The notes beneath the pieces were generated by a model. That model was not told where the DNA came from. It saw nothing but the letters and a program-made list of their open reading frames with translations, and did no database searches. From NCBI GenBank assembly GCA_900763245.1, contig CAAFJQ010000078.1, forward strand, positions 1 to 5,338: a stretch of DNA of 5,338 nucleotides. Reading direction: 5' to 3'. The stretch is from Bacilli bacterium. Its GTDB lineage: Bacteria; Bacillota_I; Bacilli_A; RFN20; CAG-288. Every line of letters begins with the position of its first letter. Positions within the stretch are counted from its first letter, which is position 1. Below are positions 1-5,199 of this stretch, one piece after another. The position numbers and the translations under genes were made by a program.

Positions 1-141
1 ACGGAGCGTCGTGGTCTTTCCGCATCCGGAAGGACCCAGAAGGGTGATGAATCCCTTATCTTCGATCTCCATGTCGAGGTGGTCGGCTCCATAGAAGTCG
101 TTCCATCTCTTCGTAACATCTTCGAGTAATATCCTAGGCAT
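1..141 (-). CDS. ABC transporter ATP-binding protein, N-terminal fragment (cut by window edge)
   Basis: This is the first 47 residues of an ABC-type ATPase, which would hydrolyse ATP on the cytoplasmic face to power the permease encoded just upstream. Reading starts at ATG 141-139 with MPRILLEDVTKRW. It follows the usual layout of the family: a short first strand, aromatic residues near positions 13-17 where the A-loop lies, then Walker A GPSGCGKTT at residues 36-44, followed by TLR. The GPSGCGKTTTLR form is typical of the MalK/UgpC/FbpC/PotA import group. A GGAGG lies nine bases before the ATG, inside the end of the permease gene, and the gap to the permease stop is five bases, so the two are almost certainly co-transcribed. 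Signature motif, Walker B and any TOBE domain lie outside the window. Hand-counted GC is about 51 percent (72 of 141). Family assignment is secure; the substrate cannot be read from this fragment. Confidence 0.93.
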   Translation of the reverse strand, partial: MPRILLEDVTKRWNDFYGADHLDMEIEDKGFITLLGPSGCGKTTTLR

Positions 142-146
142 ACTGT

Positions 147-1979
147 TTATCCTCCGATACCTTTGTCTAAGCTGGCACCAGTGATCAGATTGACCAACCA
201 GTTGACCAACAGAATTACAACAACAAGCAACAAGTTAGCTGCATTTTCGAGTCCGAAGACACCATCAGCGTGCCAAACAAACATTTCTTTCGTAAGAAGC
301 ATTTGGTTGCCGCCGATAAAAACGAACAAATCGTATTCACGCATACAGGAGATGAAAGGAAGAAGATAGCCTGATAAGAAACTTGCCTTCTGAATCGGGA
401 AGATGACTCTGACCATACGTTTCCACCAAGGGACGTTCTGAATGACAGCTGATTCTTCGATTTCGGCAGAAAGCTGAAGCATTGCGTTTGTTGCCGAACG
501 GGAAGCAAACGGAATGTATTTGATGGATCCCAATACGATTGCTAAGAACATCGGAGCCGTATAAAGGAATGTGATTCCGATACTGGACATATTGGAAGCC
601 ATGACGAAGTAAATTGCGGATAATGTAATGGAAGGAAGCAAGTAAGGAAGGAACGCCAATGCGTTGACACCATTCGCCAATTTGGATTTGCGTTTTCTGG
701 CTACTGCATAACCGATAAGCAAACCGACTGTACCAGCGATCAAGGAACAAGCTACAGACAGGAGCAAGGAACCCTTGATTGATTTCCAGAACTCATCATT
801 GTGGAAAATACCATTATAACCAGCAGAACCGATATCATGGTTTTTGCTTACCCAATATTTCCAGGTGAATCCAGAGAAATCACCGGTTCCAGGATTCGGC
901 AAGACAGATTCAAGCGCGAAGGAAACCATCGGTCCAATGCAGAAGAAGACAACAAGGATGCAGAGAACAACGGCAACAACCCACTGTCCGACCTTGCCAA
1001 GATTGATCTTGCTAATCTGACCGGATTTACCAGAGACAGTTGTGAAAGATTTTCTGCTTCCTGTTGATTTCTGGTTCATATAAAGAACGATAAGGCCCAT
1101 AGCAATCATAACAAGAGAGATAACATTACCGATACCATATTGCCATGATGTCTTGGAGTTCAACAGTGTTTCCATCTGTGTTGCCAAGACCTTATAGTTG
1201 ACAGGATTACCTAAAGTAACTGCAACTGAATAAGATGAAATAGCACTGGAGAATACAAGAAGAATCGTAGATAACAACGCCGGTTTAAGAATCGGAACTG
1301 TAACACGAGTGAAGATCTTCCAACGAGGAATGTTAAGAATAGTAGCAGCTTCCTCTAAGTTTGCATCCATATTTCTTAAAATGCCACCGATAAGGATATA
1401 AGCAAACGGAGCATAGTGAAGACCTAAGACGAACGCAATCGGGAAAGGTCCATAACAGAACCATTCTGGGACAACCCATCCAGTCAAAGCCTGCATTTCA
1501 CCGACATGACCGCCACGGCATCCAGTAGAAATGAATAAGTTCTGCCAGAATAATGCCAGCGTCCATTGAGGCATGACATACGGGAAAATAAATATTGCAG
1601 AGATGAATTTTTTGAAGCGCATATTCGTACGTGTAATCAAATAAGCAACACCGCCGCCGAATACAATCGAGAAGACACAGGCAAACACAGCAATCAATAA
1701 AGAATGCCCTAAAGGTTCCCAAAAATATGCAACGGAGTGCTCACCGCCAAAAGTATTCTTCCAGTTTTGGAATCCATATTCTTTTGTTATGGATGTAATT
1801 GGGTTGGTGTTGGCAAAAGTGGATAAAACAAGAGAAACGAGCGGTGTGATTGTCAGAATGAGGAGAATGAGTCCCAAAGTGACAAGAATCGTATTTGGTG
1901 GATAGCCAAAGAAAGTCTTGGTCTTATTTAAATTGCGACGCAAAGACAATGTAGATCCATTGTTTTCAGATTGATCCAT
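147..1979 (-). CDS. Fused ABC transporter permease, two domains in one chain (FbpB/AfuB-like architecture)
   Basis: A 610-residue inner membrane protein forming the whole translocation pore of an ABC importer. Two homologous halves are visible. Half one has likely membrane segments near residues 30-52, 93-115, 126-150, 180-200, 229-257 and 284-301. Half two has them near 332-358, 403-425, 437-462, 470-488, 528-555 and 580-600. A cytoplasmic linker at about 302-331 is rich in Ser, Lys and Gly. Each half carries an EAA coupling loop that docks onto the ATPase: EEAATILNIPRWK at 209-221 and EESAVIQNVPWWK at 508-520. In both, the usual glycine of the EAA motif is Asn (216 and 515). The start ATG is supported by AAAGGAA (1987-1993) eight to nine bases upstream. 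Single-chain double permeases are known for ferric iron (FbpB), for sugar phosphates (AfuB) and for related systems. The neighbouring kinase-like gene favours an organic substrate, but this is inference. Confidence 0.93.
   Translation of the reverse strand: MDQSENNGSTLSLRRNLNKTKTFFGYPPNTILVTLGLILLILTITPLVSLVLSTFANTNPITSITKEYGFQNWKNTFGGEHSVAYFWEPLGHSLLIAVFACVFSIVFGGGVAYLITRTNMRFKKFISAIFIFPYVMPQWTLALFWQNLFISTGCRGGHVGEMQALTGWVVPEWFCYGPFPIAFVLGLHYAPFAYILIGGILRNMDANLEEAATILNIPRWKIFTRVTVPILKPALLSTILLVFSSAISSYSVAVTLGNPVNYKVLATQMETLLNSKTSWQYGIGNVISLVMIAMGLIVLYMNQKSTGSRKSFTTVSGKSGQISKINLGKVGQWVVAVVLCILVVFFCIGPMVSFALESVLPNPGTGDFSGFTWKYWVSKNHDIGSAGYNGIFHNDEFWKSIKGSLLLSVACSLIAGTVGLLIGYAVARKRKSKLANGVNALAFLPYLLPSITLSAIYFVMASNMSSIGITFLYTAPMFLAIVLGSIKYIPFASRSATNAMLQLSAEIEESAVIQNVPWWKRMVRVIFPIQKASFLSGYLLPFISCMREYDLFVFIGGNQMLLTKEMFVWHADGVFGLENAANLLLVVVILLVNWLVNLITGASLDKGIGG
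151..155 (-). promoter_or_regulatory. Ribosome binding site of the ATPase gene, inside the permease 3' end
   Basis: GGAGG on the minus strand, nine bases upstream of ATG 141-139. It is embedded in the final codons of the permease gene (Ile-Gly-Gly-stop). The overlap means ribosomes finishing the permease clear the site used by the ATPase. It supports the ATG at 141 as the true start and implies translational coupling. Confidence 0.8.
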
Positions 1980-2003
1980 ATCATTGTTCCTTTCTTATAT
2001 TAG

Positions 2004-2048
2004 ATGAAAAACAAAGAATAGGCCGTGCCCTAAAAGGACAACGGCCTA
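2004..2048 (-). terminator. Intercistronic hairpin between binding protein and permease genes (attenuating terminator or mRNA stabiliser)
   Basis: The 108-base gap between the binding protein stop and the permease start holds an inverted repeat: TAGGCCGT (2048-2041 on minus) pairs perfectly with ACGGCCTA (2026-2019). Inside it, after one bulged T, GTCCT can pair with AGGGC (one G-T pair), leaving a loop of three T, for about 13 pairs in all. It is followed by the T-rich but interrupted TTCTTTGTTTTTC. The broken T tract suggests leaky termination or protection of the upstream mRNA 3' end. Either would give more binding protein than permease, which is common in binding-protein importer operons. 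No promoter for the permease is evident in the gap, so read-through is expected. Confidence 0.75.
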
Positions 2049-2087
2049 AAAATTCCGAAATAGGTTTACCGACAGAGAAACGATTGT

Positions 2088-3461
2088 TTATTTCTTCTTG
2101 TTGGTCTGGGTGACGATGAAGTCGTTGACTGCATCATAGTTTTCACCGATATATGCAGGTTCCTCAATGACAGCATTTCCGCCAGTCTTGGAAATCCACC
2201 AATCGCTCCTAGGATCATTCATGACTGCAAAGACATTTGCGCCACTGTTATCCTGAGTATAAGCGTATTCGCCCTTGTCATTCTTTTCAGTAGCAAGAGT
2301 ACCATGTCCGAATTTAGTTCTGTCAAGGTTAATAGAGGACATAGAAGGATAATCGCCAATATCCTTAGCCCAGCCTTTATAACCCTGCTCAGTTGTAGAA
2401 AGAATGTTGATCAAGGCACAAGTAGTATAAGGATGTGCAGTATTAGGCATAACCTGGAGGTAATGCTTATACATGAATCCGCCGAATCCCCTCATCTTCA
2501 TAGTGGCAGTGTTTCCATCAGTGTTTTCCTTGCCAAGTGCAGGAGAGACAATCCACTTCTTAGAAACAGTATCAGTCTCAGCTAAGTTCATCATCTTGGA
2601 ATAGACAATCCAACCATAAGAACCTTTTGCTGTATTGACAGCGAAGGCGTTGACGGCTGCACCATCATCCTTCTGGAAAATAGCATTCTTGATATAGCCG
2701 GCAATGAAAGCATATGCATACTTCTTTTCGCCATAGGACTTGAATTCATCTGCTTCAGGATTGACACCCTTGGCAGCCTTTTCAGTTTCACTGAGGGCAT
2801 CCCATGCATCTTTAAGCATGGTATTGTATTCAGTCTTTGTCAACATAATGAGCCAGTCACGATTGACGTTCTCATTATTCGGATCCATAGTCTGAATATG
2901 CTTTCCGGTATCGGTGAAATCCCAGACATTATCCGGAATAGCTTCATTTCCATCAGCATCATTGACTAACCAAGTCTTGAAATTATACTGAAGAGAGAAA
3001 GGTTCTTTGTTGGAAGCATCGCCTGTCCATTCCTTAGGAACATAATTGACAAACTGGTCTCCGAACTGAGAAAGCTGATAACCATCCTGGACAAGAGCTC
3101 CATCATAACCATCTTTTGTCTGAGCTTTGATGTCACCGACAAGCTTGGTATAGATATGACCATCATCCAAAACATCCCAGACGAATGTAGCATTTTTGCA
3201 CTTTTCGTTCTTAGCAGCTAAAAGTTCCTGGAAATAGGTGGCAGCTTTCTTGGCTCTAGAAGAGCATCCGACCCATTTGAACTGACCATCCTGAAGTTCA
3301 TCGGCTGCTTTCTGAAGAAGAGCATCACGATCAAGGGTCATAGCATCCTTAACGGCAGCTTCAACAGCACTGTTTTTCTTTTCTCCGCAGGATGTCATAG
3401 AAAATGTAGTACCACATAAGGCAAGTACAGCTAACGTAGAAACTAAAAATTTGTTTTTCAT
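2088..3461 (-). CDS. Extracellular solute-binding lipoprotein of an ABC importer
   Basis: A 457-residue protein predicted to sit outside the membrane, capture the substrate and deliver it to the permease encoded downstream. The start shows a lipoprotein signal: Lys-rich MKNK, a hydrophobic core (LVSTLAVLALCGTTF), then M-T-S-Cys25, a slightly relaxed lipobox, followed by a charged linker (GEKKNS). The mature part begins after a helical stretch with FKWVGCSSRAKKAATYFQEL near residues 60-79. YDGALVQDGYQLSQFGDQFV near 119-138 follows the pattern of family 1/FbpA-like binding proteins (a strand and helix, then an Asp-containing hinge followed by a surface segment ending in a Tyr-Val-Pro). It is rich in Trp and Tyr, which often line sugar or organic ligand sites. 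AAAGGAG lies nine bases before the ATG. It is the first gene after the promoter at 3522-3550. The class is clear from signal, length and context; the ligand is not. Confidence 0.88.
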   Translation of the reverse strand: MKNKFLVSTLAVLALCGTTFSMTSCGEKKNSAVEAAVKDAMTLDRDALLQKAADELQDGQFKWVGCSSRAKKAATYFQELLAAKNEKCKNATFVWDVLDDGHIYTKLVGDIKAQTKDGYDGALVQDGYQLSQFGDQFVNYVPKEWTGDASNKEPFSLQYNFKTWLVNDADGNEAIPDNVWDFTDTGKHIQTMDPNNENVNRDWLIMLTKTEYNTMLKDAWDALSETEKAAKGVNPEADEFKSYGEKKYAYAFIAGYIKNAIFQKDDGAAVNAFAVNTAKGSYGWIVYSKMMNLAETDTVSKKWIVSPALGKENTDGNTATMKMRGFGGFMYKHYLQVMPNTAHPYTTCALINILSTTEQGYKGWAKDIGDYPSMSSINLDRTKFGHGTLATEKNDKGEYAYTQDNSGANVFAVMNDPRSDWWISKTGGNAVIEEPAYIGENYDAVNDFIVTQTNKKK

Positions 3462-3470
3462 TTTTGCAAT

Positions 3471-3477
3471 CTCCTTT
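3471..3477 (-). promoter_or_regulatory. Ribosome binding site of the binding-protein gene
   Basis: AAAGGAG on the minus strand, nine bases before ATG 3461-3459. It fits the anti-Shine-Dalgarno sequence well and fixes the start at the Met that begins the lipoprotein signal peptide. Confidence 0.85.
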
Positions 3478-3492
3478 GATAGTTTCTTTACA

Positions 3493-3513
3493 TAGAGGAC
3501 TTACGTCTCTCTA
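3493..3513 (-). promoter_or_regulatory. 5'-terminal leader hairpin with GUAA tetraloop
   Basis: On the minus strand TAGAGAGAC (3513-3505), loop GTAA (3504-3501) and GTCCTCTA (3500-3493) form eight Watson-Crick pairs with one bulged A. The loop closes as C-GUAA-G, a GNRA tetraloop. Given the -10 box at 3527-3522, transcription should begin around 3518-3515, so the stem starts within a few bases of the mRNA 5' end. Such 5'-terminal stems are known to slow mRNA decay. The stem does not sequester the ribosome binding site at 3477-3471. Confidence 0.6.
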
Positions 3514-3521
3514 CCTTCAAA

Positions 3522-3550
3522 ATTATAGTTTTTAAGCGCTTACAAGTCAA
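3522..3550 (-). promoter_or_regulatory. Sigma-A/sigma-70-type promoter of the importer operon
   Basis: Minus-strand TTGACT (3550-3545) and TATAAT (3527-3522) are separated by exactly 17 bases. The -35 box matches TTGACA in five of six positions and the -10 box in all six. The predicted start lies around 3518-3515, giving a leader of about 55 bases before the binding-protein ATG. The spacer contains a palindromic operator, so a strong core promoter is probably kept under repression. Confidence 0.88.
3531..3544 (-). promoter_or_regulatory. cre-like / LacI-family operator nested in the promoter spacer
   Basis: TGTAAGCGCTTAAA on the minus strand contains the perfect ten-base palindrome TAAGCGCTTA (3533-3542) with the central CG typical of CcpA and LacI/GalR-family sites. 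Against the catabolite-responsive element consensus TGWNANCGNTNWCA only the penultimate C is missed. It fills most of the 17-base spacer and touches the -35 box, so a bound protein would block RNA polymerase. CcpA (general carbon catabolite repression) or a dedicated LacI-family repressor could bind; the sequence does not decide which, and no repressor gene is in the window. Confidence 0.75.
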
Positions 3551-3551
3551 T

Positions 3552-3652
3552 AAAAAATGTCTTTTGACTTTTTCTATGTTTTTTCTACCCTTTATTTTCG
3601 AATGGTTTTACATGAGTTTTTGTCTTTTTCTTGCTTTTTTTCATTGTTTTTT
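3552..3652 (-). promoter_or_regulatory. Spaced A-tracts upstream of the promoter (possible UP element or curved DNA)
   Basis: Immediately upstream of the -35 box the minus strand carries runs of four to seven A (seen as T runs on plus at about 3562-3565, 3569-3573, 3579-3584, 3595-3598, 3606-3609, 3617-3621, 3625-3629, 3635-3641 and 3647-3652). Several neighbouring centres are about 10-12 bases apart, near the helical repeat, though two gaps are near 8 and one near 15. Such spacing can bend DNA, and A/T-rich DNA upstream of -35 can bind the RNA polymerase alpha subunit. The function is inferred from composition only. Confidence 0.4.
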
Positions 3653-3704
3653 CAATAAAATATACAAGCAAGAAATTTACAAAAACATTACATTTCAGCG
3701 GTCA

Positions 3705-3723
3705 TTAAAAGCGTTTGTTTTAA
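3705..3723. promoter_or_regulatory. Weak second operator-like sequence
   Basis: TTAAAA, then GCGTTTG, then TTTTAA on the plus strand gives a six-base A/T inverted repeat around a core that resembles half of the promoter operator (AAAGCG). It matches the cre consensus poorly and lies about 170 bases upstream of the promoter operator. It could be an auxiliary site allowing looping, or chance in AT-rich DNA. Confidence 0.15.
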
Positions 3724-3830
3724 ACATATATTCAACTATTGTTTATTATCTCAGAAGTCTATTTCAATCTCTGTTTCAGCAATGGCCAAACAATAAGTTT
3801 TGTATAATCGATATCAGTACCTTATCTATC

Positions 3831-3864
3831 AAAAATCAGTACACGCTATTCAAGCGTGTACTGA
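3831..3864 (-). terminator. Intrinsic terminator after the ROK kinase-like gene
   Basis: Minus-strand TCAGTACACGC (3864-3854), a seven-base loop, and GCGTGTACTGA (3846-3836) form a perfect 11-pair stem followed at once by five T (3835-3831). It starts 23 bases after the kinase stop codon. The other strand lacks a T tract after the stem, so it acts in one direction. It separates the upstream ATPase-kinase unit from the importer operon and makes the promoter at 3522-3550 necessary. Confidence 0.92.
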
Positions 3865-3887
3865 CTAATACAACAGATTCAATTTTT

Positions 3888-5198
3888 TTACATAATCTCA
3901 GGGAGACCGGCAGCAATATAGGATTGGCCAAGCCTCTTGAATTTTTCATTTGCAGTAAAGACTTCGACAGCAAGATGATTTTCTTTCAGAACCTCTTCAG
4001 TTCTCTTTGTCATAATTTCACCGCCGATTCCAGACATGACTCTGCCCAACAATAGAACAGATTCGAATTTGAAGAATCGATGATAGAAAAGAATTGCACT
4101 GCTTAAATACTCAGCCATATCCTGATAGGCTTTCAGAACTGTCTTATTACCATCTTCTGCCTCTTTCTGTATTTTAAGCAATTGTTCAGCAAGAGTTCCG
4201 GAAAAAGAAACACCTGCATTCTTGCAAAGACGGATAATACCCTTCTGAGAAAGATATTCGGATCCTGCCCCTTTGATTCCCATCGCATAATGAGAGACGG
4301 CATTATCATCATAATTGAAAGGAACCTTACCCAATTCGTTCACCCATCCGTTAAAGCATCCATCGATACAATATCCAGATGCCTCACTTGTACCTAAGGC
4401 TAAACCTAAGACGCTGTTTTTATGGAACAGAAGATATCCGCCCATTGCAGATACATCGCCGTCATTGGCGACATTATATGGAACATCAGGAAACTCTTTT
4501 TTCATCATGTCTTTGAAAATCGTTCGGACATGTGTCTTCTTGTCTTCCTCTGAACAGGAATAGAACAAAGCAGCCTGAGCCAGTTCATTGTCAATGACAA
4601 TGCCAGCCGTTGAAATTCCGATACCATCAACAGAAGGAAGATGCTTTTTTGCCCGATTCAGTGAATCCAAAATTCCTTCATAATGAAAATGATAGTCCTT
4701 CTCCAATTTCGGTTGCCAAAGAACCTCTTCGGAAAAGACAGTCTTTCCATCGATGACTGCAGTGACCTTTCTATCGCTCCCTCCGGCATCAAAACCGATT
4801 CGATTACCTTTGAACGATGACGAAAACGGAATCATCCTGGCATAATCTGGATATTGATTTTCGGTGTAAGAAAAAACAACAGGACTGGAAAAGACCTTTG
4901 AAATCTCTTCTACGCTTTTCTTCAGTTCATCATCTAAGTCAAGCCTTGTCTTAAAATACAAATACATATCAGAAGAACCGAAAAACATGATTTCAGTTCC
5001 GCCAATCATCCATAACAAAGTCAAAACAATCTTCTTGACATAGAAATAGGATTCTTCTAAATCATCAGTTATTCTCATCACATGAGAATAACTGATGTCA
5101 GGTAAACGACGAATGGTAATGATAAAGGAGTTCTTTCCCTTCTTTTCAAACTCATCAAGAGCCTTGAATGCCGGTAAAAATTCTTTATCAAAATGCAT
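3888..5198 (-). CDS. ROK-family sugar kinase-like protein with N-terminal extension and degenerate zinc site
   Basis: A 436-residue cytoplasmic protein whose C-terminal 300 residues follow the ROK (repressor, ORF, kinase) fold, in which sugar kinases use ATP to phosphorylate a hexose-type sugar. Visible landmarks: phosphate-binding strand RIGFDAGGSDRKVTAVIDG at 133-151; IGISTAGIV near 193-201; likely catalytic Asp in VANDGD (Asp246); GLALGTSEASG near 265-275; NELGK at 287-291; and LLGRVMSG near 383-390. ROK kinases usually have ExGH followed by a CxCGxxGC cluster binding zinc; here the His is Lys291 and the cysteines are absent. Residues 1-130 are not the helix-turn-helix of NagC/XylR-type regulators and are not recognised. 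ATG 5198 was chosen because it lies one base after the preceding ATPase stop; the longer reading from TTG 5252 would overlap that gene. It ends at a strong terminator. Kinase activity is likely but unproven. Confidence 0.85.
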   Translation of the reverse strand: MHFDKEFLPAFKALDEFEKKGKNSFIITIRRLPDISYSHVMRITDDLEESYFYVKKIVLTLLWMIGGTEIMFFGSSDMYLYFKTRLDLDDELKKSVEEISKVFSSPVVFSYTENQYPDYARMIPFSSSFKGNRIGFDAGGSDRKVTAVIDGKTVFSEEVLWQPKLEKDYHFHYEGILDSLNRAKKHLPSVDGIGISTAGIVIDNELAQAALFYSCSEEDKKTHVRTIFKDMMKKEFPDVPYNVANDGDVSAMGGYLLFHKNSVLGLALGTSEASGYCIDGCFNGWVNELGKVPFNYDDNAVSHYAMGIKGAGSEYLSQKGIIRLCKNAGVSFSGTLAEQLLKIQKEAEDGNKTVLKAYQDMAEYLSSAILFYHRFFKFESVLLLGRVMSGIGGEIMTKRTEEVLKENHLAVEVFTANEKFKRLGQSYIAAGLPEIM

Positions 5199-5199
5199 G

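Larger units (their letters stand above)
3462..3887. other. 426-base intergenic region between the kinase and binding-protein genes
   Basis: No convincing gene lies here on either strand. From the kinase side it holds 23 bases of trailer, an intrinsic terminator (3831-3864), about 180 bases with no recognisable element other than a weak operator-like sequence near 3705-3723, an A-tract-rich segment on the minus strand (3552-3652), the promoter with its nested operator (3522-3550), a leader hairpin (3493-3513) and the ribosome binding site of the binding-protein gene (3471-3477). The predicted leader is only about 55 bases, too short for a known riboswitch aptamer plus expression platform. Confidence 0.8.

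Noticed and set aside
337..1067. Open frames in other frames within the permease gene (for example 337-750 minus and 801-1067 plus)
   Set aside because: They lack ribosome binding sites and recognisable domains and are shadows of the permease, whose membrane segments and EAA loops are clear.
2304..3193. Open frames overlapping the binding-protein gene
   Set aside because: Low-complexity Met/Ser-rich translations with no start signals; they are shadows of the lipoprotein gene.
3462..3521. A riboswitch in the leader of the binding-protein gene
   Set aside because: The predicted leader is only about 55 bases, contains a single small hairpin, and leaves the ribosome binding site free.
3585..3644. 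A 19-residue Lys-rich minus-strand peptide frame (MKKSKKKTKTHVKP...)
   Set aside because: It has no Shine-Dalgarno sequence, lies upstream of the mapped-looking promoter, and its Lys content follows from the A-tracts.
3803..3808. TATAAT on the plus strand
   Set aside because: No -35-like hexamer lies 15-19 bases upstream and no plus-strand gene follows.
3813..3842. Short direct repeat ATCAGTAC at 3813-3820 and 3835-3842 beside the terminator
   Set aside because: Only eight bases, one copy being part of the terminator stem; no array, no mobile element boundary, most likely chance.
3564..4055. A 163-codon plus-strand open frame
   Set aside because: It is Phe/Leu/Ser-rich because it reads the A-tract region backwards, runs through the terminator, and overlaps the end of the kinase gene antisense; no ribosome binding site precedes it.
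4800..5198. An N-terminal helix-turn-helix that would make the ROK protein a NagC/XylR-type repressor
   Set aside because: No recognisable helix-turn-helix pattern is visible in residues 1-130; the segment is dominated by a hydrophobic helix, beta strands and a charged helix.
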